Assembly (NCBI RefSeq): GCF_001690685.1
Contig: NZ_LZGL01000013.1
Location: forward strand, 229,118 to 293,117
Length of the DNA: 64,000 bases
Direction of reading: 5' to 3'
Origin: Gilliamella sp. wkB112
Lineage (GTDB): Bacteria > Pseudomonadota > Gammaproteobacteria > Enterobacterales > Orbaceae
Below are positions 16,484 through 26,713 of this stretch, piece by piece. The notes below the pieces were generated by a model, which did not search any database, had not been told where the DNA came from, and saw nothing but the letters and a program-made list of their open reading frames with translations. Made by a program: the position numbers and the translations under genes. Position 1 is the first letter of the stretch, and every line of letters begins with the position of its first letter.

Positions 16484-16783
16484 TGCATTTATTAAAAATT
16501 AGTCACTTGAGGTTACCTGTTAATATTATTTTTTCAGAATTAATTGCAGGGATTGTAATGACATTAGGGTAAAGTTATCGACAACTTTCTATTCATTGAA
16601 GTTGCATTATGGAGGATAAAAAAGATATTAAATATCAAAAATAATCCTAATACCATGAATATATAAAACAACTCATCTTAGTTTGATGATAATAGTGTTA
16701 TTATTAATAATCTATTAACTTATTATTCCGCATGTTTGCTGACCATTACAATATGCAATATGAAAAACTAATAAAATTAACCT
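16484..16783. other. non-coding stretch before the DUF2867 gene
   Basis: Three hundred AT-rich bases without a credible frame, terminator or repeat. The last 60 bases presumably hold the promoter of the following gene, but no clear -35/-10 pair stands out. Confidence 0.4.
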
Positions 16784-17299
16784 ATGAATACCAAGCAAAA
16801 GGATACGCTTAATACACTCAAAGCTTTATTAAACCACATAACCCTGGTAGCGGATAATGTTGATTATTTAAGCTATCAAAGTGTGAATATTCCTAAAAAT
16901 ATTTCGTCGTATGATGCTTATAAAATGATGACATACCATCAACCTATATGGCTAAGGCTGTTGTTTAGTCTTAGGGATTTTTTAGGGAAAATAGTTGGTA
17001 TTGAGTCGATTAAAGGATTTGATAAATTAGGTGACGATGAACCAAATGTAGGTAGCACAGCCCATTTTTTTACAATAACTGAGAAAGACAAACAAACACT
17101 AACATTGGTTGTAAGGGATTCACATCTCGATGTTTGTGTACATATCCGACTGGTTCATGCTAACGATTTTCAAAATAAATTATATTTAATTACTTCAGTC
17201 AAAAATCATAATGTTATTGGAAAACTATATATGTTGCCTGTTTCTATTATGCATCCGTATATCGTGAGAAATTTATTTAAAAATTTAAAGGTTAGATGA
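16784..17299 (+). CDS. DUF2867 domain protein
   Basis: A 171-residue soluble protein with the DUF2867 layout: 'IWLRLLFSLRDFLGKIVGIE' in the first half, a central 'HFFTITEKDKQTLTLVVRDSHLD' block, and the C-terminal 'NVIGKLYMLPVSIMHPYIVRN', the family's 'GR-Y-x3-V-x2-FH' region. The family is widespread and uncharacterised. No partner gene is adjacent. I see no signal peptide or membrane segment. Confidence 0.75.
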   Translation: MNTKQKDTLNTLKALLNHITLVADNVDYLSYQSVNIPKNISSYDAYKMMTYHQPIWLRLLFSLRDFLGKIVGIESIKGFDKLGDDEPNVGSTAHFFTITEKDKQTLTLVVRDSHLDVCVHIRLVHANDFQNKLYLITSVKNHNVIGKLYMLPVSIMHPYIVRNLFKNLKVR

Positions 17300-17665
17300 A
17301 GGAAGTAATAAATAATAGAAAATAGCTTGTTAATTCTAAATTGCTAATAAATTGAAATCAGAAGATGTGCTGATTTATTATGCAAAAAAATCCTAGTTAG
17401 TATAATTAAAGAAAATAATTTCTATGAATCAATAAGTTGTAAATAACATTAGATGTTTGTTTTTTAATGCGAATTTTGCTATTTTAGATTTAATTTTCAC
17501 AAATTAAGGAAAATAAAATGATAGTGTGTAACATTTACAGTTAAAAACCGATGGGTATTTTATTTTTCGACCTCTTGACATTGAATTCAATGCATAATAC
17601 TGTCGAGAAGAGTCGCTTTTAAGCTGTTATTACAGCTAAGGTTGAATAAGATTACTTTTGTAAGA
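17300..17665. other. gene-free region with possible orphan promoter and hairpin
   Basis: A consensus TTGACA lies at 17575-17580, 17 bp before a weak TACTGT (17598-17603), pointing right. A small hairpin, AGCTGT-TATT-ACAGCT (17632-17647), follows about 30 bases downstream. Nothing rightward is left to transcribe before the converging Abi-alpha gene, so a short RNA is possible but unproven. Confidence 0.3.
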
Positions 17666-18511
17666 CTATTCAGGTTTCTTTGGTCTGACTATAATTGGTT
17701 GGTCACCTATACATATTTCAGTGAATAGTTTTCCCAAATCGGTTAAATTAATGATGCCTTCTTCTATTTTTGGAAAGTTACAATTTTCACCTTGTCTTAT
17801 TATCTCTTCTATTTGTTTAATATAGTTATCATTTTTTAAGTCATTATATTCATTTTTATCTTTATAGTTACGTTGATCATCTATTTCAATAAGACCTAAT
17901 CTGTCAAGGTTATCAAGATAGCTATTTACGATTTTTAAATCACTACAATTTATTTTTTTACCAATACATGTATATTTGGATAATATATTCATTCCAAAGG
18001 TAGAACTTTCATTTTCATGTGCTCGAACTATTATAAAAGGGATTGATTTTTCTGTTTTGAGAAAAGCCATAATTTTTGCTTCATCAGAGGTCAATTGCTT
18101 AATGATTTCAACGAAGCAAGGTAATGCGGAGGATGATTCATTTTTATTCATTGATGATGCTAATAGATTAAGAAAAAGCTCATGCAGTTCTTCTTCGTCT
18201 GCTGTATATCTTAATGCTTCAATAGTTGGTACAGCAATAGATGCTTTAGGTGGTACAACATCTTCTAATGGTACACCTTCTAATTTTTTAGCTAACTTAT
18301 TTTCTATAAGTTTTTCTATTGCAGCATATCCATTAATAAATACTTTGAGTGGTTTTAAAACAGTTAATATTGTTCCAGTTACTATTTCTAAACTTTGACT
18401 TAAATTATCGACAGAAGGTTTAACGACAGGCATGGCAACTTCCTTAATAACTTGATTTGCAACTTTATCGGGAATGTCTTTTAAATCTTTAGTTGGGTTT
18501 TCTTCTGTCAT
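17666..18511 (-). CDS. Abi-alpha (DUF4393) family protein
   Basis: A 281-residue protein matching the abortive-infection alpha family. Residues 35-75 are the typical 'LEIVTGTILTVLKPLKVFIN' segment plus 'EKLIENKLAKKLEGVP'. It continues with 'PKASIAVPTIEALRYTADEE' and 'LHELFLNLLASSMNK' (about 88-125). The variable C-terminal half ends in a small helical domain containing 'IINLTDLGKLFTEICI'. Members are linked to phage exclusion, but the mechanism is unclear. The ATG has a GAGG site. It is a single gene beside tRNA-Ser, a common place for accessory DNA. Confidence 0.8.
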   Translation of the reverse strand: MTEENPTKDLKDIPDKVANQVIKEVAMPVVKPSVDNLSQSLEIVTGTILTVLKPLKVFINGYAAIEKLIENKLAKKLEGVPLEDVVPPKASIAVPTIEALRYTADEEELHELFLNLLASSMNKNESSSALPCFVEIIKQLTSDEAKIMAFLKTEKSIPFIIVRAHENESSTFGMNILSKYTCIGKKINCSDLKIVNSYLDNLDRLGLIEIDDQRNYKDKNEYNDLKNDNYIKQIEEIIRQGENCNFPKIEEGIINLTDLGKLFTEICIGDQPIIVRPKKPE

Positions 18512-18646
18512 ATTTTACCTCACTAATATTCACTAAGGAGATTTTTAACTTGTAAAAACATAGATTAAAAAATAAACCACGTTTTCTTTATTCTTTTTGG
18601 GTAATTTTTCTGTAGAGGGGAAATTGTTTGATATTGCTTGAAAAGA

Positions 18647-18734
18647 TGGCGGAAGCGCAGAGATTCGAACTCTGGGAGGGTCGCCCCTCGCCGGTTTTCA
18701 AGACCGGTGCTTTCAACCGCTCAGCCACACTTCC
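18647..18734 (-). tRNA. tRNA-Ser (UGA)
   Basis: An 88-nt tRNA with encoded CCA. The acceptor GGAAGTG pairs with CGCTTCC. The anticodon loop CTTGAAA gives UGA, and a long variable arm of serine type (GCGAGGGGCGACCCTC) is present. The T-loop is TTCGAAT. Confidence 0.97.
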
Positions 18735-18747
18735 GCAATGCCGCAGA

Positions 18748-18776
18748 ATATTAAAGTAGTGACGCCCTTTTGTAAA
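18748..18776 (-). promoter_or_regulatory. promoter of tRNA-Ser
   Basis: On the minus strand TTTACA is followed after 17 bp by TAATAT, 14 bp before the tRNA 5' end. Confidence 0.65.
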
Positions 18777-18927
18777 TAGCTAATTTGAAAAAAAAGTGAG
18801 TTTGCTTTAAATTTCATCAATTCCTGTCGTAGTTAGCGGTATTTGCTGACTTTTAACCTTAAAACTAGTGTTGCAATTGATTTAATTGAGTATAATACGC
18901 TACAACTGAAATTAGGTATTAAGCAAA

Positions 18928-19245
18928 ATGTTAGCACAGATAGCAACTGATGATAATGGTTATTTAAAAAACTGGCAGGACTGGTCGATGGAGTTGGTGC
19001 CCGAACTGGCATTAACTGAGTCGATTGCCTTAACCGATGCTCATTGGGAAGTGATTTTGTTGGTGCGTGATTTCTATTTGCAATATAAAACCTCACCAGC
19101 CATTCGGGCATTAGTGAAGGCGATGGCAAATAAGTTTGGTGCGGAAAAAGGCAATAGCCGTTATTTATACCGATTGTTTCCCGAAGGTCCGGCTAAGCAA
19201 GCAACTAAACTTGCCGGTTTGCCAAAGCCGGTTAAATGTATATAG
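18928..19245 (+). CDS. tusE: TusE sulfur relay protein
   Basis: A DsrC/TusE family sulfur carrier that passes persulfide from TusBCD to MnmA during 2-thiolation of tRNA wobble uridine. At 105 residues it has the normal length. The conserved C-terminal arm '[17 protein letters not shown]' carries the essential penultimate cysteine. '[13 protein letters not shown]' (about 78-90) is also diagnostic. A TATAAT box lies about 30 bp before the ATG. ftsB follows 19 bp later. tusA, which acts earlier in the same relay, is at 54431. Confidence 0.93.
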   Translation: MLAQIATDDNGYLKNWQDWSMELVPELALTESIALTDAHWEVILLVRDFYLQYKTSPAIRALVKAMANKFGAEKGNSRYLYRLFPEGPAKQATKLAGLPKPVKCI

Positions 19246-19264
19246 ATAAAGAAGATATTAATTC

Positions 19265-19561
19265 ATGATCAGATGGAAGCTACCTTTATTACTACTGGCA
19301 ATACTCGGTTTTTTACAATACTCTTTATGGTATGGCAAAAATAATGTCTATGACTACCAAGATAACGTGCAAACGTTAGTCGAACTACATGCTGAAAATG
19401 ATAAATTAAAAGCCCGAAATGAACAGATGTTTGCTGAAATTAATGACTTACAACGAGGTTCAGAAGCAATAGAGGAACGCGCCCGAAGCCATTTAGGTAT
19501 GGTTAAACCTAACGAATATTTTTATCGAATAATTATTGATTCTAATTCACAAAAACAATAA
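19265..19561 (+). CDS. ftsB: cell division protein FtsB
   Basis: A bitopic divisome protein that forms the FtsQBL complex. Residues 4-20 are one membrane helix. Residues 30-75 form a coiled coil ('VQTLVELHAENDKLKARNEQ'). The C-terminus 'ERARSHLGMVKPNEYFYRII' is the FtsB signature that binds FtsQ. At 98 residues it fits the family. It heads the ftsB-ispD-ispF-truD-pcm cluster, with ispD eight bases downstream. Confidence 0.93.
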   Translation: MIRWKLPLLLLAILGFLQYSLWYGKNNVYDYQDNVQTLVELHAENDKLKARNEQMFAEINDLQRGSEAIEERARSHLGMVKPNEYFYRIIIDSNSQKQ

Positions 19562-19569
19562 GGCATCAC

Positions 19570-20271
19570 GTGAATATTACTCGTAAAATTAGTGCAATAG
19601 TGCCAGCTGCAGGGGTTGGCTTTCGTATGAATAATCATATTCCTAAGCAATATATTAAAATTGGCTCAATGACGATTATAGAGCATACATTAGCTAAATT
19701 AGTAACGCACCCTAAAATCGATACAGTAATGGTAGTTATTAACTCGAATGATGACATGTTTAATAAACTTGCCATTGCTAGCCATCCTAAAATTAAGGTT
19801 ACTTATGGGGGCGAAACTAGAGCTGATTCGGTACTAGCCGGATTAATGTTGCTTGATGCTAATGATTGGGCTTTAGTCCATGATGCCGCTAGACCTTGTG
19901 TGGCAATGGATGATATTAGTCGTTTAATTGAAACTGTTGTCAATTCGCAACGCGGAGGTATTTTGGCTACTCGTATTAGTGATACCATAAAACGTGCGTA
20001 CCCAGTTGATAGCGTTATTGAAAAATCAGTCGATCGTAGTTATTTATGGGCTGCAGCAACTCCGCAATTATTTAATGTAGCTGAGTTAAAATCATGTTTA
20101 CGGCAAGCATTACAAAATCATGTCGCTATTACTGATGAAGCGTCAGCAATTGAGTATTGTGGCGGACATCCTTTATTAGTTGAATGTCGACGAGACAATA
20201 TAAAAATTACTCGTCCCGAAGATGTTGCGTTAGCTACATATTATTTAACCAAGCATAGTTCTGATAGGTAA
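19570..20271 (+). CDS. ispD: 2-C-methyl-D-erythritol 4-phosphate cytidylyltransferase
   Basis: The MEP-pathway enzyme that joins CTP and MEP to give CDP-ME for isoprenoid synthesis. The nucleotide-binding loop is 'IVPAAGVGFRMNNHIPKQY' near residue 10. 'LVHDAARPCV' near 103 and 'TDEASAIEYCGGHPLLVE' near 195 are conserved active-site segments. Length 233. The start is GTG at 19570 with an AAGGCATCAC leader. ispF, two steps later in the pathway, follows after six bases. Confidence 0.95.
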   Translation: MNITRKISAIVPAAGVGFRMNNHIPKQYIKIGSMTIIEHTLAKLVTHPKIDTVMVVINSNDDMFNKLAIASHPKIKVTYGGETRADSVLAGLMLLDANDWALVHDAARPCVAMDDISRLIETVVNSQRGGILATRISDTIKRAYPVDSVIEKSVDRSYLWAAATPQLFNVAELKSCLRQALQNHVAITDEASAIEYCGGHPLLVECRRDNIKITRPEDVALATYYLTKHSSDR

Positions 20272-20277
20272 GCAGTT

Positions 20278-20754
20278 ATGAGAATAGGGCATGGATTTGA
20301 TGTACATAAATTTGGTAATGTAGGTCCAATCACTCTTGGTGGGGTAAAAATTCCTTATCAATATGGGTTGATTGCTCACTCTGATGGTGATGTAGTGCTG
20401 CATGCGATTACCGATGCATTGATCGGGGCATTAGCATTGGGGGACATTGGTAAGCTATTCCCGGATACTGATCCTAAATATAAAGGTATTGATAGTCGGC
20501 TGTTGTTAAAGCAAGCCTACAGCATTATTCTAGCCAAAGGTTATGAGTTGGCTAATCTGGATGCTACGATTATTGCACAAGAGCCAAAGATGCGCCCCCA
20601 TGTTGATCAAATGCGGGTTAATATAGCAGAAGATCTTAATGTTCATTTTGATAAAATTAGTATAAAAGCGACTACCACTGAGCAATTAGGTTTTACTGGA
20701 CGCAAAGAAGGGATCGCTTGTGAAGCAGTAGTGTTGTTAACACGTAAAGGTTAA
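20278..20754 (+). CDS. ispF: 2-C-methyl-D-erythritol 2,4-cyclodiphosphate synthase
   Basis: Cyclises CDP-ME-2-phosphate to MEcPP in the MEP pathway. The metal ligands are seen in 'GHGFDVHKF' (Asp8, His10) and '[18 protein letters not shown]' (His42). '[13 protein letters not shown]' and '[20 protein letters not shown]' are also conserved. At 158 residues it has the normal length, probably acting as a trimer in the cytoplasm. It is co-transcribed with ispD. Confidence 0.95.
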   Translation: MRIGHGFDVHKFGNVGPITLGGVKIPYQYGLIAHSDGDVVLHAITDALIGALALGDIGKLFPDTDPKYKGIDSRLLLKQAYSIILAKGYELANLDATIIAQEPKMRPHVDQMRVNIAEDLNVHFDKISIKATTTEQLGFTGRKEGIACEAVVLLTRKG

Positions 20755-20798
20755 CCGATATATTAAAATCTAACTAAATATAAACGATAGGCAAAGCA

Positions 20799-21821
20799 GT
20801 GTTAGCAAATGTAAATTATTTATATGGAAAGCCAGCCACCATCGGGCAATATAAACAGCAATATACCGATTTTGTGGTTAAAGAAGATCTAGGTTTTGAG
20901 TTGACTGGTGACGGTGAGCATATTTTTGTCTATATACAAAAGTGTGACTGTAATACCGTTTATGTGGCGGAGCAGTTGGCTAAATATGTTGGGATTTCGC
21001 CGCGGTTGGTTAGTTATGCCGGCTTAAAGGACCGCCAGGCGGTGACACAACAATGGTTTAGTTTACATATGCCCGGTCAAGCTACACCTGACTTTGCCGA
21101 ATTTCATGTAAATGGTTGCCAAATATTGCAGGTGACTCGACATAATAAAAAATTGAAAATTGGCGCCTTAAAAGGTAACTATTTTAATATAATTCTCAGA
21201 GAATTATCCGCGAAAACCGAGCTTGATGCTAAACTAACGCTAATTGGTCAACATGGTGTACCCAATTATTTTGGTGAACAACGGTTTGGTCGTGACGGCA
21301 ATAATCTTACCCAAGCTTTAAAATGGGCTAATGGTGAGATTAAAGTTAAAGATAGGCATAAACGTAGCTTTTATTTATCGGCTGCTCGCAGTGCCATTTT
21401 TAATGATATAGTAAGCAAACGCATTGAACAAAATCTACACCAACAAGTGCTAGTCGGTGATATTTTGCAATTAGTGCAGCGAGGGAGTTGGTTTGTAGCG
21501 CCAATAACTGAACTTGATGAGTTACAACAGCGATTACAGCAAGGTGAACTTAATATTACCGCGCCAATGGTTGGTGATTCGCCACTTGGTACTGAAGCTG
21601 CGGCTCTTGGGTTTGAACAAAAGTGTTTACACAATTGGTCTGAATTTAATGCGTTGTTTAAGCAAGAACGGTTGGCAACTACCAGACGATCATTGTTATT
21701 ACGCCCTCAGCAGCTAATTTGGCAGTGGTTGGATGATAGTAGTATTGATATTAGCTTTTATTTACCAGCAGGCAGTTATGCTACTAGTGTAATACGTGAA
21801 TTGATAATAGGGAATGAGTAA
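20799..21821 (+). CDS. truD: tRNA pseudouridine(13) synthase TruD
   Basis: Converts U13 of tRNA-Glu to pseudouridine. The catalytic motif '[16 protein letters not shown]' lies near residue 75 (Asp in GLKDR). '[15 protein letters not shown]' (about 155) and '[16 protein letters not shown]' (about 190) are family landmarks. GTG at 20799 is the start. At 340 residues it is near the family norm. In many relatives surE follows; here pcm begins five bases after the stop. Confidence 0.93.
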   Translation: MLANVNYLYGKPATIGQYKQQYTDFVVKEDLGFELTGDGEHIFVYIQKCDCNTVYVAEQLAKYVGISPRLVSYAGLKDRQAVTQQWFSLHMPGQATPDFAEFHVNGCQILQVTRHNKKLKIGALKGNYFNIILRELSAKTELDAKLTLIGQHGVPNYFGEQRFGRDGNNLTQALKWANGEIKVKDRHKRSFYLSAARSAIFNDIVSKRIEQNLHQQVLVGDILQLVQRGSWFVAPITELDELQQRLQQGELNITAPMVGDSPLGTEAAALGFEQKCLHNWSEFNALFKQERLATTRRSLLLRPQQLIWQWLDDSSIDISFYLPAGSYATSVIRELIIGNE

Positions 21822-21826
21822 GGGAA

Positions 21827-22453
21827 ATGCTAACTCCAAAAATGCAGTCTTTAATTACATTATTGCGCCAGCAAGGAATCAAAGATGAACGGGTGTTAAC
21901 GGCGATTGCTTCAATCCCGCGTGAACTTTTTATTGACGAAGCACTTTCTCATCAAGCTTATAATAATCGTTCGTTGCCGATTGGTAGTGGGCAAACTATT
22001 TCGCAACCTTACATGGTGGCTAGAATGACCGAATTATTGCATTTAGAGCCTGATTCTAAAGTGTTGGAAATCGGTACTGGATCTGGCTATCAAACCGCGA
22101 TTTTGGCTAAGTTAGTTAATTATGTTTGTTCGGTAGAAAGGATCAAGAGTTTACAGTGGAATACTAAACGACGTTTGAAGCAACTTGATCTGCATAATAT
22201 TGCAACTCGTCATGGTAATGGATGGTTAGGTTGGCCGGAAAGGGCACCATTTGATGGCATTATTGTAACGGCGGCTGCGTCAGAAGTACCACAGAGTTTA
22301 CTTGAACAATTGGCTGATAAAGGTCGCTTAGTGATTCCGGTTGGCGAAAATACTCAAGTTTTACAATTAATAGAACGTGATGGTGATCACTTTATCACGC
22401 AAGAAATGGAAGAAGTTAAATTTGTGCCATTAGTTAAAGGTGATATTGAGTAG
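21827..22453 (+). CDS. pcm: protein-L-isoaspartate O-methyltransferase
   Basis: Repairs isoaspartyl damage in proteins with S-adenosylmethionine. SAM-binding motif I is '[18 protein letters not shown]' (about 78-95). '[20 protein letters not shown]' (about 50-70) and the post-motif '[17 protein letters not shown]' are typical. At 208 residues it matches the E. coli enzyme. It ends the ispD operon, with a strong hairpin eight bases after the stop. nlpD and rpoS, the usual downstream neighbours, are absent here. Confidence 0.94.
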   Translation: MLTPKMQSLITLLRQQGIKDERVLTAIASIPRELFIDEALSHQAYNNRSLPIGSGQTISQPYMVARMTELLHLEPDSKVLEIGTGSGYQTAILAKLVNYVCSVERIKSLQWNTKRRLKQLDLHNIATRHGNGWLGWPERAPFDGIIVTAAASEVPQSLLEQLADKGRLVIPVGENTQVLQLIERDGDHFITQEMEEVKFVPLVKGDIE

Positions 22454-22461
22454 TATGATAC

Positions 22462-22497
22462 TAGTGTGGCTAGCCGTCAATTTAGCTAGCCACACTA
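22462..22497. terminator. hairpin terminator after pcm
   Basis: A 13-bp perfect stem (22462-22474 with 22485-22497, core GTGGCTAGC) has a 10-base loop. There is no long T tract behind it, so strength is uncertain. It sits between the converging pcm and pnuC genes. Confidence 0.65.
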
Positions 22498-22559
22498 TTG
22501 TTGATTTATGTCGGTAAATATAGATTATAAAAATAGCTAATAATTATTTATTGACTATT

Positions 22560-22594
22560 TTATACTTAAACATATACCACTCCTGAAACATCTT
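22560..22594 (-). repeat. dispersed 36-bp intergenic element
   Basis: On the minus strand it matches the element at 37571 in 33 of 35 positions: AAGATGTTTCAGGAGTG then TATATGTTTAAGTATAA. The right half can fold as TATAT-GTTTAA-GTATA. It lies between pcm and pnuC. Confidence 0.85.
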
Positions 22595-22611
22595 TCCAAC
22601 AGAATAATGAT

Positions 22612-23301
22612 TTATGATTTACCTTCTGATTGTTTCCATTCACAGATCCCATAAATAGCATTAAACAGGTAGATTAGGTATTGCGTTGCAATAATAAGGT
22701 TATCGGTATAAATATTTAGTCCAATAACCAGCACGTTTAAAATCACCCACAAATACCAATTAAATGAGTACCGTAGCATTAATAATAGTTGCGCCACCAC
22801 ACCTAAGCCAAAAATAAAGCAGTTAGCAATTAGTTGATAAATAGTATTGTCAACGCCAATGGCATTGGTTAGATAAATATTAAAAAATACTGCGCAGATT
22901 AGGAAGACTATAGTGTATAAAAATGCCTGTTCATTCAGGGCGCGAACTTTGACACTTTTATTATCATCTTGGTTTTGATGCCAGGTGATGATCCCATAAA
23001 TGTGGGAACAAAAATAGTAGAAAGTGGGTAGGCTGGCACCAATATTGCCACCTAAAAAATTGGCAATACATTCTCCGGTTACAGCAACCATGCCTAGTAG
23101 GTTACCGCTATTTTTGCGCTTAGCTAGTAGAATCACACAAAGCAAACCACAAAATGCCCCAAAATAGGACACCGCGTAGCGCAGATTCAACGCAGTAAAC
23201 GGATCCGTGTACAAAAAGGCTAAAGTAACGCAGACAATACAAAACAGTGGATAAAATTTGTTACGACCGATTAGGATGATACCTGCGATTAGTTTATCCA
23301 T
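22612..23301 (-). CDS. pnuC: PnuC nicotinamide riboside transporter
   Basis: An inner-membrane facilitator that brings in nicotinamide riboside for NAD synthesis. Its 229 residues have about seven hydrophobic helices, and the family motifs 'FYYFCSHIYGIITWHQNQ' (about 95) and 'YSFNWYLWVILNVLVIGL' (about 180) are clear. It starts five bases after the nadR stop, so the two are co-transcribed. NadR's kinase phosphorylates the imported riboside and drives uptake. Confidence 0.93.
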   Translation of the reverse strand: MDKLIAGIILIGRNKFYPLFCIVCVTLAFLYTDPFTALNLRYAVSYFGAFCGLLCVILLAKRKNSGNLLGMVAVTGECIANFLGGNIGASLPTFYYFCSHIYGIITWHQNQDDNKSVKVRALNEQAFLYTIVFLICAVFFNIYLTNAIGVDNTIYQLIANCFIFGLGVVAQLLLMLRYSFNWYLWVILNVLVIGLNIYTDNLIIATQYLIYLFNAIYGICEWKQSEGKS

Positions 23302-23306
23302 AGCTA

Positions 23307-24548
<1,242 letters not shown>

Positions 24549-24599
24549 TTAGTTTTTTGTTTCATATATTTAACTTAATATATATTATATTTAATTTCT

Positions 24600-24615
24600 G
24601 TTCAATATATTAAAC
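24600..24615. promoter_or_regulatory. candidate NadR operator
   Basis: A 16-bp imperfect palindrome GTTCAATATATTAAAC resembles the TGTTTA-N6-TAAACA site of NadR. It sits in the divergent region between nadR and the first DUF4139 gene. A degenerate copy recurs upstream of the second DUF4139 gene (about 26543-26560). Confidence 0.6.
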
Positions 24616-24776
24616 GTAAATTAATGTGTTACTAGTTAAACTATTTAATATAATGTAAATTAAAACTAACATGAGCCCTTAACATCAGGATTGATAAGTC
24701 CACTTGATTAAGGTGCGCTGAGTGTTATTTTATGGATATGATTGGAATTAAAATTAGATTAATAAAAGGATAAACA

Positions 24777-26348
24777 ATGAAACTTCAAAAGTTAGCGCTT
24801 TTAGTTGCCCTTGTTTCGGGTTCTGCCTTTGCCAATAATAATGTCACCTTAGACAAAGTGACTTTGTTTTTAAAAGGTGCGGAATTACAAGGGCAAGCCG
24901 AGGTTACGCTTGCCAAGGGTGAAAGTGAAATTGTATTAACGGGTATAGCTAATGGTGTAAACCCTGATTCTATTACAGTCGGCTTTGGGACTGATAATAA
25001 CGTAAAGATTTTATCGACTAGTTTGCAAAATGATACTGAAGCAAATAAGCCCGAAAATAGTGATCTGCAGCCGTTATTAACCCAACTTAAACAATTACAA
25101 CAAAAGTACACCTCCATTAATATTCAATATCAAGCTGCTTCGGAAACAGTGGTACTGTTGCAAGGCAATCGATTAGAAGGCTTAATTAAAACTACAGATA
25201 TGCAAAATGCTGTAAATTTCATTAAAACCAATTTAGTTAGCGCGTTAAATGAGCAATATACATTACAAACTGAGTTAGATAACTTAAAACAGCAAATCGA
25301 TGATTGCCAGCAAAAAATAGATCAGCAACAAACTGCTACTCATAGTTTAAATAATGCAATTACAGTAAAAGTGTATGCCGATAACGACATAACCTTGCCT
25401 GTAGTGGTTTCTTATGTGATCACGGATGCTGGTTGGCAACCGAGTTATGATGTGCGCGTGACTGATATTAATTCGCCGCTACAATTAACTTATAAAGCTA
25501 ATGTTTATCAGAAAAGTGGCATAGATTGGCAAAATGTTAATTTTAGTTTGTCTACAGCCAATCCAAGTGAAGGTATTACTGCACCAATATTATCACCATG
25601 GCATATTGATATGTACACCAGTGGGAAAAGTAGTTTCTTTTTTTCTAAGAGTGAAAAAGACTATGATGGCATAAGTGCTAAAATATCTAAATCGGTAAAC
25701 CCGGCTAGTAATACATGGATTAATGCTAGCGGTATTGATACTCGATTTGAGGTTAAGTTGCCTTATACCATCAAGACTCATACTCAAGACAATGTATTAA
25801 TCCTACAAGACCAACAAGTTGAAGCTAAATACCATTATATTTCTACTCCAAAACTGGATAGTAATGTGTATTTACAAGCGCAAATTACTGATTGGGATAA
25901 ACTGAGTTTATTACCAGGTAAATCAACGGTATTTTTTAATGGTAATTATATTGGTGAAAGTTATATTACTACTAACGGTGTAAAAGATACTCTTAATCTA
26001 TCATTAGGGCGAGATAAAAATATTTTTATTACTCGTAAACGTAACCTTAATGAGACTTCAAAACCTACCTTCTTTGGCGATGATATTTCACAAAAATATG
26101 CTTATACCATTGATGTTAAAAATAGCAAATCATTACCAATAGATCTTGTTATTTATGATCAGTTACCAGTGATCCACAATAAAGCTATAACCCTTGAAGA
26201 TGCTAAATATGATGGCGCCGATTTCAATAAAGAAACAGGATTATTAACCTGGAAACTGTCACTACAACCAAGTGAAGTCAAAAATCTTAATTTGCGTTTT
26301 AAGTTAACTTATCCTAAAGATGAAGAGAATTACATAATAGGTTTATAG
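24777..26348 (+). CDS. MuiA/DUF4139 family secreted protein, paralogue 1
   Basis: A 523-residue protein with a signal peptide ('LALLVALVSGSAFA', cleavage before NNNVTL). The N-terminal DUF4140 domain (about 25-125: 'VTLFLKGAELQGQAEVTL') is followed by a coiled coil (about 155-190: 'QQIDDCQQKIDQQQ') and the C-terminal DUF4139 domain (about 205-520), which starts 'VVVSYVITDAGWQPSYDVRV'. MuiA-type proteins are poorly understood envelope proteins. It is divergent from nadR. A hairpin follows, and a close paralogue begins 366 bp downstream. Confidence 0.82.
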   Translation: MKLQKLALLVALVSGSAFANNNVTLDKVTLFLKGAELQGQAEVTLAKGESEIVLTGIANGVNPDSITVGFGTDNNVKILSTSLQNDTEANKPENSDLQPLLTQLKQLQQKYTSINIQYQAASETVVLLQGNRLEGLIKTTDMQNAVNFIKTNLVSALNEQYTLQTELDNLKQQIDDCQQKIDQQQTATHSLNNAITVKVYADNDITLPVVVSYVITDAGWQPSYDVRVTDINSPLQLTYKANVYQKSGIDWQNVNFSLSTANPSEGITAPILSPWHIDMYTSGKSSFFFSKSEKDYDGISAKISKSVNPASNTWINASGIDTRFEVKLPYTIKTHTQDNVLILQDQQVEAKYHYISTPKLDSNVYLQAQITDWDKLSLLPGKSTVFFNGNYIGESYITTNGVKDTLNLSLGRDKNIFITRKRNLNETSKPTFFGDDISQKYAYTIDVKNSKSLPIDLVIYDQLPVIHNKAITLEDAKYDGADFNKETGLLTWKLSLQPSEVKNLNLRFKLTYPKDEENYIIGL

Positions 26349-26713
26349 GTAAAACTTTAACCTAAAACTCTGCATATTATCCAGATGGTCAAATCATTAG
26401 TTTAGACTAAATGATTTGGCATTTGGATTTTATCATTCAGCCTACGCCTTAAATAACTTTAAGTTATTTAACCCGCTACAATTACTTATACTTATTGTGG
26501 TGTTTCCAGTCCTTAACTGAGACTATATAACTTTAAATAACACTGAATATATTAAACCAAAATTAATGTGTTTTTATTGAGACTATTTAATATAATGAAA
26601 ATCAACATGGACTTTTTACATAAGTGATTAGAGGTGACTTAGTTCGCTTGAACTGAGTAAATATTTTATGCTTATGGTTGGAGTCATAGTTATACTAATA
26701 AAAGGATAAAACA
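26349..26713. other. intergenic region duplicated from the nadR side
   Basis: After the terminator hairpin and a second perfect 11-bp inverted repeat (26449-26471), the last 170 bases resemble 24600-24776. Shared parts are a degenerate NadR-like box, an AAATTAATGTGT block, an ACTATTTAATATAATG promoter-like block and the AATAAAAGGATAAA ribosome region. The duplication therefore copied the gene with its control region. Confidence 0.6.
26390..26418. terminator. hairpin after DUF4139 paralogue 1
   Basis: CAAATCATT (26390-26398) pairs with AATGATTTG (26410-26418) around an 11-base loop. It is AT-rich and lacks a T tract, so it may be a weak terminator. Confidence 0.4.
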
